A DNA stretch of 14,427 bases from Conidiobolus incongruus B7586 (GCA_000697335.1 JNEM01016416.1:1-14427), one strand, 5' to 3'. Shown: positions 1 through 8,946, numbered from the stretch's first letter. Made by a program: numbers and translations. Notes: generated from the letters alone by a model not told the origin.

Positions 1-1600
1 ATTATAAAAATTAAAGATATATTAAATGAATTTCCTATTTTAAAATTTTATTATTAATATTAAAATATATTTTCTATATTATATATTAATAAATAATTTA
101 ATTTTTTAACCATTTTCTTTGAAATTGGTTATATTAAATAAAATAAAAGTATAAAATAATTTATTTATATTTGTTAATTAAAACTTAAATCTAATATGAC
201 ATATTAATCAGAAAATCTATCATTATATAAGAATTATTGAATTTGATATTTTAATATATATACAATAAGATTAAGAAGGTTATTTATTAAATAATTTTTA
301 TTTTTATTATAAATGATATAATATTTTAAAATACAATTTTAATAAAATAAATAAAAAGATTACTAAAATATATCAAAAAACTTAATAAAGTTTAAATTTA
401 ACAATATATTCCAATAAATAATATTATTAATATGAAGACTTAATAATCAGAATAATATACATAAAATATTATAATTATTAAAATTTAATATAACATAATT
501 TGAAAAAATATAATAATTAATAAATATTTATTATTAATATTATTATTATATTTTATGATTAATCGTTCCATATTATCCTATATTATATAAAAACGAAGAC
601 ATTTAATATGATATATTAAAGATAATCATATTGATAATAATTTTTATATCAATTACAAAACATGAAAGTTAGAATTAAAACCTTATAATTAATTTCTTGA
701 TTTTATAAGGATAATTGAAATTATTGAAAATCTTTAATAAAATATAAATAAAAATTTTATTAAAGATAAGTGGATTAAGTTAAAATATAAAACTTTTTTA
801 ATAAAAATCAAAATAAACATTCATCGTTGAAATAAAATTAAAAATAACCAAACAAAATATAATACAAATCAATTAGGTAATTTGAATATTTAAAAAAATC
901 AGATTTGTGTTAGTTACTATGAGATTTCCTATTTTATTATAAGGTAAATTTCAATCAGCAAGTCAGAATATTAAATATTGAAATGATTTCATTTAAATTA
1001 TATAATTTTTGTATTTATACTTTCAGAAAAATATATATTAAATGAAATTTATAAAATTAAATAAAAATAAAGAGTTTAATTATAATCAAAATATCTATAT
1101 TTATTTTACTTCGAGATCTAAAATACATACTATGTATTATTAAGGGGTGAAAATTTGATGAAGTATAATATTTTTATTTTGATTAGGTAATTTCAGTGAA
1201 AATAATCATTAATTTCATAATTTACATTTTCGGAATAATGATACATTCATTCTCTAACATAATTAACATAAAATAATTGAAAATCAAATTCTATATTATG
1301 TTTTTTATTTATATTATTGTTCAAATGATAGTATTGGTTTTAAATATATATTTACCCACTTATCATTATGATTTTATTGATATTTCTTTAAAAACAATTA
1401 TTTTATATGTTTATATAAAATTTGGGGATCATTTTTCTGCTAATTAATCATTCTGCATAACTTACATATTTGAAAATATTATATAGAAAATTATATAGTT
1501 AGATATTATTATATAATCTAAGATATATAATAGTTTAATAAATTTATAATTTAAAAGCTTAAATTATATACCAATTTTCAATTTAGATGATTAATATTGA
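1..1600. other. A+T-rich stretch without a supported gene
   Basis: This stretch is almost pure A+T with short runs and frequent TAA/TAT words. With UAA and UAG read as sense, most frames stay open for 50 to 80 codons simply because UGA is rare, so openness is no evidence of a gene. I saw no recognisable protein motif, RNA gene or long repeat. It may be germline-limited or intergenic DNA. Confidence 0.5.
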
Positions 1601-1601
1601 A

Positions 1602-2445
1602 TCAAATGAATTGCTATAATATGTGACAAATTTAATATAACATTATATAAATCAATTATAAAAAATTTTTGTAGAACGATTTTAAAGTGAATTCCTTCAA
1701 ATTTTTATTTGCTTATTTAAAATAATTTTACCAATTATTAGACCCAGAAAACATAAACAATTGTACTTTACAATGGCCCAAAATCAGTAACTCAATAAAA
1801 AATTTAAATGATATTACTACTGGTTTGGTTACATAAGCCACGGCCTCTCGTCCGCTATATTCTAAGAATATAAGTATAATATCTAATGACCACATTAATT
1901 AGCGAACTTCTTATTTCATATTCCAATGAGCCTTTGACAAATTTAAAAATAATCTTTAACAAACAAATAGTAATAAATGACTCAGAACCAATAGTGAAAA
2001 TGACTCTCGTTTGCTCTGTAATAAAACAAATTAAATTTATAGTATTTTTATTTAAACTAAGGTCAAAAGAGAAAAATACTGTAAAAATTATTTGAGAAAT
2101 AATAACTAAAAAATTGAAGAAATAGCATAATCTAACTTGCCATACTTGTAATAAGTACTTATAATAGGTAGTTAAAAAAAAGAGGTATGTATTGATATAA
2201 CCAAACCAAAATATACAACCTCCCAAATAATAATTAAAATTCACAAATATTGCAAACCTTTGATCAGTTAGAGCTGAACAAAAGTAGGTAACAAGTATAG
2301 CAGAAATATTACATATTAATAACATTATAAAATACTCTTTGGTGAATAACTTTAAAGTAAAAAACATGAATATTGCTTCTAAAAAAATAATCCCTAAGAT
2401 AGTTAAATTCACATAAATTACAAAAGCATAGTCAATATCAATCAT
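1602..2445 (-). CDS. Multi-pass membrane protein of unknown function, probably spliced
   Basis: I do not recognise the family. The ATG at 2445-2443 follows an A-rich leader (ataaa) and opens about 179 codons of strongly hydrophobic protein. I see five likely membrane spans near residues 8-32, 38-58, 68-95, 105-128 and 147-170, with a short basic or aromatic loop (residues about 96-105, ending QVWQVR) after the third. It could be part of a seven-span receptor-like or transporter-like protein, but no diagnostic motif is visible. The unspliced frame meets UAG at 1855-1857 and UGA at 1792-1794. Around 1885 the coding signal (G at codon position 1, balanced residues such as SGREAVAYVTKPVV) moves to the next frame. 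A GT-AG intron from 1907 to either 1862 (46 bases) or 1883 (25 bases) restores one frame. That frame ends at UGA 1602-1604 (about 265 or 272 residues), or at UAA 1728-1730 if UAA were a stop. The 538-base first exon has no UAA/UAG and writes its five glutamines as CAA. The start and first exon are fairly sure; the 3' end is a model. Confidence 0.6.
1862..1907 (-). other. Proposed short intron in the membrane-protein gene
   Basis: On the minus strand the segment starts GTTCGC and ends TTATATTCTTAG, a pyrimidine-leaning acceptor, with CTAATTAA inside that could serve as a branch site. Its length of 46 leaves a remainder of 1 when divided by 3, as needed to join the frame upstream to the coding-like frame downstream. 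A shorter acceptor at 1883 (25 bases, ending CATTAG) does the same. Short A+T-rich GT-AG introns are usual in oligohymenophorean ciliates. A simple frameshift in a dying gene would look similar. Confidence 0.4.
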
Positions 2446-2670
2446 TTTATAATAAATTAAAATTTTAAAATTTTAAAAATAAAAATAATTAGTAAATTAT
2501 TATTATATTTATTTCTCTAAAGTTAACAATTTATATTAAATGTAATTCATATTTTAAAATTTTAAGTTTGTATTAAAGTGATACTTAGATTAGAAAATTT
2601 TCCTAATTTTGTTCGCATCCAAATAAGGAAGAGATGAATCCAAATGTACAATTGCAGTAAGTTAACGTGT

Positions 2671-3063
2671 TCACTTCTCGTAAACATCATGATACCCTGC
2701 CAACCAATTATACACGGTATCATGATGTAAGATTTTTGAATCTGAAAGTTCATTAAATTATACTCTGACTTCTAAAGCATATATATAAAGTTATTAGTGA
2801 TAAGCAAATTTTATTGATTTACATTATATAATGTAGTTTAAAACCTTTTTAGAATTGTTTTTTTAACTTGACTATTCTGGTAATCTAAAGTAGTTAGATA
2901 ACTGGGTGGTGAGATTATTGACAAATTGCCAGTGCTTACCAATAGCCCTTGCAGGAATATTGGAGAAGAGGTTGGTTGATGCTATATCCAACTGAAATTT
3001 AGTGGCAAACTTATAATGTGAACCCCACTAAATGAAGTAGACTGTTATAGATTGGTGATGTAG
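2671..3063 (-). CDS. Coding-like island, 5' end missing, function unknown
   Basis: Base composition rises clearly above the background between about 2560 and 3060. The minus-strand frame ending at UGA 2671-2673 is open well beyond 3063 and has a balanced residue make-up: FATKFQLDIAST, then NIPARAIGKHWQFVNN, and after a proposed intron HHDTVYNWLAGYHDVYEK. G is enriched at codon position 1 in the last part. No ATG lies in this frame up to the retroelement boundary at 3226, so the start is unknown and the left limit given is arbitrary. After the UGA the same frame again looks coding-like (TAIVHLDSSLPYLDANK, 2600-2665), so the UGA could be a decay mutation or lie in another intron (GT at 2675, AG at 2604, 72 bases). 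I do not recognise the protein. Other frames, including one on the plus strand around 2605-2750, also look plausible, so strand and frame are uncertain. It could be a gene fragment. Confidence 0.35.
2684..2728. repeat. Perfect 13-base inverted repeat with 19-base loop
   Basis: The arms ACATCATGATACC (2684-2696) and GGTATCATGATGT (2716-2728) are exact reverse complements, separated by a 19-base loop (2697-2715). The element lies in the coding-like island just before its UGA. It could be an RNA hairpin, a protein-binding palindrome, or a by-product of coding sequence. Confidence 0.75.
2772..2867 (-). other. Proposed 96-base intron in the coding-like island
   Basis: Read on the minus strand the segment starts GTTAAAAAAAC, contains CACTAATAAC 23 to 32 bases before its end as a branch-site candidate, and ends TATATATGCTTTAG. 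It is much richer in A+T than the flanking coding-like blocks, and its length is a multiple of three. It lies between the residue blocks ending NYFRLPE and starting near VRVQFNELSDSK. All the UAA codons of that frame in this area except two lie inside it. Support is from sequence form only. Confidence 0.4.
2965..2979 (-). promoter_or_regulatory. Site resembling the Tetrahymena chromosome breakage sequence
   Basis: On the minus strand the bases are TCAACCAACCTCTTC. The Tetrahymena breakage signal (Cbs) is TAAACCAACCTCTTT, so 13 of 15 positions agree, including an unbroken 12-base core AACCAACCTCTT. The differences are at positions 2 and 15. Cbs directs cutting of germline chromosomes and telomere addition in the developing macronucleus, and it is known as a stringent signal, so a two-mismatch copy may be inactive. 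The site also sits inside a coding-like frame, where it would read as STNLF, so chance is possible. Confidence 0.35.
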
Positions 3064-3220
3064 AAATAGAATAGATAATGATTTAACTATATTAACTATA
3101 ATAATATATTGTTATCTATAATTATTAAAGTTATTTTTAATTTATAGAATTTAAAGTTAAAAAATATTATTATTAATTTAAGTTATTATTTTTATTATTA
3201 TTGAATTAATTTATTAAAGT

Positions 3221-3225
3221 ATATT
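3221..3225. repeat. Target-site duplication, left copy (ATATT)
   Basis: ATATT directly precedes the TG that opens the left LTR and is repeated at 8942-8946 directly after the CA that closes the right LTR. A 5-base duplication is usual for Ty3/gypsy integrases. In A+T-rich DNA such a match could arise by chance, but its exact position against the TG...CA ends supports it. Confidence 0.65.
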
Positions 3226-3625
3226 TGTAAGTGTAGTGGTAGTTAAACTAATATAGTGTAGAGGAAGACTTAATATAAAAGTAGTGTGTGTAGAATGTGG
3301 TAATATAATGTAGCTATAGTGTGTAAGTGTAAACAAAGTTTAATTAAGCTTCAAACTAGGATGAGTCATTGATATATTAAGATTTATATTAGGTAGTGCT
3401 AATATCCTATAATATCAATAGAATATAGTTTCAATTTTAGAAATAATGTAAAAGTAAAAAATAGTAAGAATTGAGAAGAAAAAAAGAAGAACCTAGTTTA
3501 TTAAATAATTTAATACTATTTATACAATTAATTTAATTATATAAGTATATATTAATCATATAATTTATAGTTAATTGAATTATTTGAAAGTATATATAAG
3601 AATTTAAAGAACTAGTCTCTTAATA
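3226..3625 (-). repeat. 3' LTR of the retrotransposon
   Basis: This 400-base repeat matches 8544-8941 over its full length with about two dozen substitutions and one 2-base indel. Its outer end is TG. With the coding strand being minus, this is the downstream LTR. The differences are mostly transitions. Confidence 0.9.
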
Positions 3626-3669
3626 CTCTTTTAGTAGGTTTTTTAAAAAAGACACACTCTTTAATTTTT

Positions 3670-3832
3670 TGCAAATAGGTATAATAAGCTAAAGTATTCT
3701 TAATATTTTCTAAAGGTTCTTATATAACTTCTTTAATAGGATAACCTATCTATTTTACATAAAAATAAAGTTTATTCCTAATAGATTTAAACTTAATTAT
3801 ATAATCAACATAGTATTTTTCTTCTCTATCTT
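3670..3832 (-). pseudogene. Chromodomain at the end of the integrase (fossil)
   Basis: After the GPY/F region the minus-strand reading shows an acidic start (REEKYYVDYII), a K...YFVK-like strand with IGYP, and an EP.ENI block. This matches the chromodomain pattern E...V..I......YLVKW.GY....TWEP..N. In chromoviruses this domain binds modified histone H3 and steers integration. It is part of a fossil element. Confidence 0.75.
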
Positions 3833-3889
3833 AATTAATAATTAGATCTAATTTTAAAGTTTTTAATTAATTAGGAAAAGTGTTAAAAT

Positions 3890-4940
3890 CTTCAAAGTAT
3901 AGTTTAATTTTAGATATGTGAAAAGTAAAGTTGATCCTCAAAGTTAAAAGTAATTCTAAGGTAATATTTTCAAAATTTGAATCAATAGATTAAATTTTAT
4001 AGGGACTATAATATAATAATAAGTATTTGGGATTTAAGTTAGATTTAAGTAGGGTAGGTTTAATGGTAGATTGCTTTAAGTATATAAACATACTAGTTTT
4101 ATATTTAAAAGGGTTTCTAGATAATTTTAAGTATTGTTGTTCTATAATCTTTTGATTTTCTTCTAAGTTAAATTTAACAAGGGAATTAATATGTTTGATA
4201 TTAGATTAAAATTTAACAATGTCTAAAGGTAAGTTGATTTAAAGTTTTAGAGTAATTATTAAATTAAGATGTTTATTATAATTGATGAAATAAAAGCTAA
4301 AACCTGTTGATTTATTAATAAAGGTGTTGAATGAATATTAAAGTTAGTAGATATAAACATCCTAATTTAACTAATTAGTGTTAATATAAGCTTTAATCAT
4401 TTGTTTCAAGGTTTTAATAATTTTTTCAGCAAGTCTATTAGTTTAATAATAATTGGTAGTAGACATAGCTAGGTTAATTTTAAAGGAAGAGGATAGTAAC
4501 TACTAGAATCAAAAGTTAAATTGTATATCTCTATCAAATACAATAGTTTGTGGAATTTTATAGTAGGTAAAGATATTAGAGAATAACAATTGTGTAACAT
4601 TTTTAGCTATAGAAGTTTTAAAACAAGGAATAAAATAAATATATTTGGAAAATAAATTAATTACAATTAGTAAGTTATTATAACTATTTGTTGATTTAAA
4701 GATTTCTATGAAATTAAGTTGGATTTGTTGTTAAGTTTTATTAGGGACTTATAAAGGTATAAATTTATTATATTTTAGTTGAGTATTATATTTAGTTCTT
4801 TAGCATATATCACAGGTATTAGTGTATTTCTAAACTAATTTAACTAGGGAAAGCTAGTAATACTTTATTTTAATTCTCTCAGCAATTTTTAACTAGTTTT
4901 AATGTTCTCTAATAGGTAAATTATAGCATTCATTAAATAT
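3890..4940 (-). pseudogene. Integrase region with GPY/F module (fossil)
   Basis: From upstream to downstream on the minus strand one can see the zinc-binding region (about 4790-4940, ending with the C..CQ..K motif), the catalytic core (about 4400-4760, with the LNFIE, IVFDRD and TNYYQTN..AE blocks that mark the three acidic positions) and a GPY/F-like module (about 3890-4030, SPYKIQ followed by HISKIKLY). The order and spacing fit Ty3/gypsy integrases. Glutamines at family-conserved sites in the zinc and core regions are encoded by UAA. Confidence 0.82.
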
Positions 4941-5279
4941 TGTTTGTTAAATCTTAAGAATATTAAGAATATATAAACAATTATTATAGTATAGTAAGTT
5001 ATTGATAATTTTAAATCTTTTAACATATTTTAGTTAGTTTTCTAATAGTTTAAAGAGTTCTTCTTTAACTAAAATAAAGAAATTATTATTTCACAGTGTT
5101 TGTTAAAGTAGTTTAATAAATTTTTTATTTCTTTCATTAATAATCATTAAGTTAATATTTGCTGAATTTTTATAATTAGAATAAAAAGGTAAATATGTAA
5201 GATTTTTTAATAAAGTATCTATAATATAGTTTTATTAACCTAAAAAATATTAAATAAAGAAAAGGTAAGCTTAAATAAT

Positions 5280-5640
5280 TTTAATCTATTTAATTTATTT
5301 TCTTAATAAATACTTCTAAGTATTTAAGTAGATAAGTGATTTATAATCTATAAGTATTAAGAAAAGGTTGTAGGATAAGAAGTGTAAGTGATTTTTAATT
5401 ATTTTTATTAAAGCAAAGAGTTTTTGTTTATAGACTAGGTATTTCAATTCAGCTGGTTTTATTTTTCTTAACCAGAATGTTATTGGTTTTAAAATAACAT
5501 TTGTAAGGTTAAACTCAACCTATTCTCTTTTATTTATTATTTTATCTTATAGTTATAAGGTAAAATATAAATTAAATTTAAACTAGGCTAATTATTTACC
5601 AATTACAAAAAAACTAGAGTTAGTAAAAATAATAGTAGGT
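5280..5640 (-). pseudogene. RNase H domain (fossil)
   Basis: The minus strand opens with a PTIIFTNSS block like the ILxTDAS start of Ty3/gypsy RNase H and continues with FWLRKIKPAELKY (compare FxSRKL.PAE.NY) and LIDYKSLIYLL (compare LTDHKSLxYL). It follows the reverse transcriptase directly, as is usual in Pol. Confidence 0.82.
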
Positions 5641-5899
5641 AGTTTTAGATTAAAGATAGATAAAGCAAAAGCATTAATAATATAGAAAATTAAAACATTT
5701 ATATAAAAAGTATATAGTGGGGTTTATTCAAAAAGAGAGTTTTTTTTCAAGAGATTAGTAAAAAAAACACTAAGTTTAATAAAAGAATTAATGAAATCTT
5801 TAAAGTAATTTAATAATTTAAGTATAAACATAAGTTAATCTTTGTTTATAGGTATAGTAAAAACACTAACACCATTGAGTTTAGTTAGATTAATATTAA

Positions 5900-6540
5900 T
5901 TCTTTAAAAGGAAACAATATAACCATAGAAAAAGATAAAAAAAGCACTAAAAATACATTTTGATAATTTTAAAGGTAATTTATATTCTTGAATAATTTGT
6001 AAAACTTGATTAACATGTTAAATATATTCTTCTTTAGTTTTTGAATAGATTAGGATATTATCAAAATAGGTGATAATAAAGCTATTAAAAACAAGGTTAA
6101 AAAGGGAATTGATAAATTAAATAAAAGTTGCAAGAGTATTACACAATCTAAAGTTTATAACAGTAAATTTATAGTGACTTAAAAGAGTATTGAAAGTAGT
6201 TAAAGAGATAGAATTTTCTTCAACTTTAATGTTGTAATATTTATTCTTAACATCTAGTTTGGTAAATATAGTTGATTTAAGTAATTTATCCCTAATATTA
6301 TATAGGTTTAGTAATAAAATTTTATCCTTGATAGTTTTAGAGTTTAAAACATAGTTATCAATATATAATCTTTAACCACTATTAGCTTTTTTTACAAAGA
6401 GGATTAGAGATCTTTATAGTAAAGAAGAAGGTCTAATATACCTATTTTTAAATAGTTTTTAGATTTCTTCTTTTAAAGTTTGATATTATTTAAGAGATAA
6501 ATGGTAAGTAAACTTTAAGTATAGTTATATACCAGGGAGT
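5900..6540 (-). pseudogene. Reverse transcriptase domain (fossil)
   Basis: Recognisable blocks in order on the minus strand are the LPG...YHLSLK lead-in, YIRPSSLLQRSLILFVKKA, the FTKLDVKNKYYNIKVEE block, a LCNTLATFIQFIN block, the YFDNILIYSK active-site block and the KLSKCIFSA...FYGYIVS block. These match Ty3/gypsy reverse transcriptase from fingers to thumb. It is the best-preserved part of the element. Confidence 0.88.
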
Positions 6541-6929
6541 AGTTTAATTTTATGCTTAATATTATATTTAAGAGGTAATTTATCTATAGATTTAAAAACA
6601 TTAGCAAATTAACTTATTGTATTATATAAGAAGTGGTTATTAAATATAACTTTATTGAAATTAACAGATAAAATACTAATAGATAAGTAATAAACAAATA
6701 TATATCCTTATAAATTATTAGGGTTTTTAATTAGTTTTTTACATTGGTTTTTGCTTATAATAATAGAATTATTTGCTACAATTATAGAGTTAGTGTTAGG
6801 TATAGTATTTAATAGTTTTATAATAGGGTAATGTAGGTTTTTTGAGATTAATTCTACTAATTTCTTTTGGAATGTGAAAAAAATAGATTTATAACTTTCT
6901 AGGGTAATATTCATAGATATAAAACTGTG

Positions 6930-7190
6930 ATATTTAAACTAATTTTAACCTAGTATAAAATTATAACTAATGTTACCAACTAAGAATTTAATATATTGGG
7001 AGTAGTTAGGGGGTAATGATAAGTATCTAGATATAGTATTAGATGCTTGTTCTATTAAATTGTTAGCATATTTAATTATCAAGTTATTTTTTTAAGTAGG
7101 TAAAAATAGTTTTGCAACAATAAAAGAGGAGATAATATAACTAAAACAACTAGAATTAATTAAAACACTAATAGGTGTGTTTATAAAAAA
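6930..7190 (-). pseudogene. Aspartic protease domain (fossil)
   Basis: The minus strand shows a TPISVLINSSCFSYIIS block that corresponds to the active-site loop of retroviral-type proteases and, about 70 residues on, FLVGNISYNFILG, which matches the family's closing ILG motif. It lies between gag and reverse transcriptase, as expected. Confidence 0.72.
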
Positions 7191-7479
7191 ACTAATTAAT
7201 ATAAACAATAGGGTGATAGTTAAAGGTAAAGAATTATAAGGTAAATTAGTTACTAAAATATTTCTAGTTTCTAATGGTTTAATCAGTTGGATTTCTCTAG
7301 TATAAATAGTTTGATTTATAAAATCAATAGTCTATTAGAATTTTTGCAGATTAAATTAGAATCTGTTAACTAATTATAAAAGGGGTGATTCTAAGGTTAT
7401 ATTAATATTATTCAGGTTTGATTTATGGTTGGTAAGTTAAGATTGTTGAGAATTAAACAGATGTTGCTTTTTTAAAAGG

Positions 7480-8240
7480 TATTTGTTAACTCTATAATTA
7501 ACTTAAATCCTTCAATAGTAATAATAACCTTTATTTGTTTTTAAGTAGGTTTTAGCTTCTTCACTAAAAGTTTTCTTATAAAGCTTTAAAACAGAAACAT
7601 CCATCATTTAAAACTTAAGTAGGTTAAAATAAAGTTTAAAAGATTAATTTTTAGGGTAAGAAAATTTAGTTATAGAGTAAAAAATATTATCAATTATAAT
7701 TACTACATCATAAATGTTAGAAAAAGACATATTATTAAAGTGTTCCCTATTAACTAACTAAAGCTTCACTTAAAAGTTAAGGCATTATAATAGTTTGTGG
7801 ATTTATTCTTCTTCAGTTATATTTAGTATATTTAAACATATCTTATTAAATTTCTCAATTAATTATCTTGTAGAAGTTTTTTATTTAAGTTAAGAAAGCT
7901 TTTCTCTTGTTAATTAAACTTGATTTTTTAGGTAATACCTCTTTTCAAAAGCTTTTTCCAATTGTTTAAAAGTTTATATCTTTATAGTAAGTTATCTTCC
8001 TGAAGATTCTTTAGGATTAAGCTTGTAATAAGTTAATTACCAAGTATAAACAGATTTTTCTAAAAAAGAAGTGGCTAATTTAAGAATATTCTTTAGATTT
8101 TTATCTGGGATTAAATTAAGGTAATTCTTTATATTTTTAAGATAGTTTTCAAGCTTGTAGAGGTTTTTAAAACTATCATAAGTAGTTAATTTATCTTTTA
8201 AAAACACTAAAAAGGTGGTTTAATGCATTAATTATAGTGA
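7480..8240 (-). pseudogene. Gag region (fossil)
   Basis: The reading resembles the retrotransposon gag family: an L.LA..FLEKSVYTWQ block (about 8040-8100), a LEKAFEKRYYL helix (about 7930-7965), then REKLSQLKQK...RQLIEKFNKIC and further helices to about 7660. A short remnant that may be a zinc knuckle lies at about 7490-7540. Residue similarity is weaker than in Pol, as is usual for Gag. Confidence 0.65.
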
Positions 8241-8543
8241 AGTAGCTGGTTTGTTAGATTTAAGCTCTTTGAGACATGTTTTTTTAATCAAAAATTGTCT
8301 AATATAAGCTTTTTAAAGAGCAGTAAGCTTTTAAAAACTAAAGTTTTAGATTCACTTAGTAATTAAGCTGTTATCATTATTAAAATAATATAAGGGTATC
8401 TCCTTTTTTAGTGGTATTATAGTATATAGTATTAAATTTGAATAAAATAAAATATAGATAAGATTTAAAATAGTAATAATTAGGTTTAATACAGATAGTT
8501 ATTAATTTTTAATAAGTTTTTAATAGTTTTGTTGCTGTTACTA

Positions 8544-8941
8544 TATAAGTGTAGTAGTAGTTAAACTAATATAGTGTAGAGGAAAACTTAATATAAAAGT
8601 AGTGTGTATAGAATGTGGTAATATAATGTGGCTATAGTGTGCAAGTGTAAACAAAGTTTAATTAAGCTTCAAACTAGGATGAGTCACTGATATATTAAGA
8701 TTTATATTAGGTAGTGCCAATATCCTATAATATTAACAGAATATAGTCTCAATTTTAAAAATAGTGTAAAAGTAAAAAATAGTAAGAATTGAGAGGAAAA
8801 AAAAAGGAACCTAGTTTATTAGATAATTTAATATTATTTATACAATTAATTTAATTATATGTATAAATTAATCATATAATTTATAGTTAATTCAATTATA
8901 TGAAAGTGTATATAAGAATTTAAAGAACTAGTCTTTTAACA
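8544..8941 (-). repeat. 5' LTR of the retrotransposon
   Basis: This 398-base repeat pairs with 3226-3625. Its outer end is CA (8940-8941) followed by ATATT. On the minus strand it precedes gag and would carry the promoter. No TATA box or start can be assigned reliably in such A+T-rich sequence. Confidence 0.9.
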
Positions 8942-8946
8942 ATATT
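8942..8946. repeat. Target-site duplication, right copy (ATATT)
   Basis: This copy pairs with 3221-3225 and directly follows the terminal CA of the right LTR. Confidence 0.65.

Larger units (their letters stand above)
3226..8941 (-). mobile_element. Ty3/gypsy (chromovirus-type) LTR retrotransposon, old copy
   Basis: A 5.7 kb element is bounded by two similar 0.4 kb LTRs and the duplication ATATT. Read on the minus strand, recognisable parts follow in the order gag, protease, reverse transcriptase, RNase H, integrase and chromodomain, which is the Ty3/gypsy order and, with the GPY/F region and chromodomain, the chromovirus pattern. Glutamine is largely written as UAA/UAG, so the element is adapted to a ciliate-type code. 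The LTRs differ at roughly 6% of positions, so the insertion is not recent, and the coding region appears broken, probably with a handful of breaks. No clear tRNA-type primer-binding site starting TGG was seen next to the 5' LTR. A purine-rich tract (about 3626-3640, minus strand) precedes the 3' LTR. Confidence 0.88.

Noticed and set aside
1-1600. Long open frames under UGA-only termination
   Set aside because: Frames of 60 to 80 codons appear in all A+T-rich parts because UGA is rare; there are no motifs or codon-position signal.
1886-2095. Plus-strand open frame of 69 codons opposite the membrane-protein gene
   Set aside because: It lies antisense inside a better gene and has no start context or motif; it is a shadow of the minus-strand coding sequence.
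2562-2753. Minus-strand 63-codon frame starting MNFQIQK
   Set aside because: It is hydrophobic by chance of frame. The neighbouring frame has better codon-position signal and more balanced residues. It could not be excluded fully.
2605-2768. Plus-strand frame reading KEEMNPNVQLQQ and RKHHDTLPTNYTRYHD
   Set aside because: It is readable, but its G enrichment at codon position 1 is weaker than in the minus-strand frame, and the inverted repeat makes both strands read alike in part.
2880-3060. UGA read as tryptophan on the plus strand, giving WWDYWQIASAYQQP-like peptide
   Set aside because: It needs three UGA = Trp in 60 codons, while UGA in the two mariners mostly faces non-Trp positions. The minus strand is open without this assumption.
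2880-3060. tRNA or spliceosomal RNA gene in the higher-G+C island
   Set aside because: No cloverleaf, T-loop motif or known snRNA signature could be found; only a 5-base hairpin GTTGG/CCAAC.
6708-6914. Separate small gene of 68 codons on the minus strand
   Set aside because: It lies inside the retrotransposon between protease and reverse transcriptase and is part of that element's Pol region.
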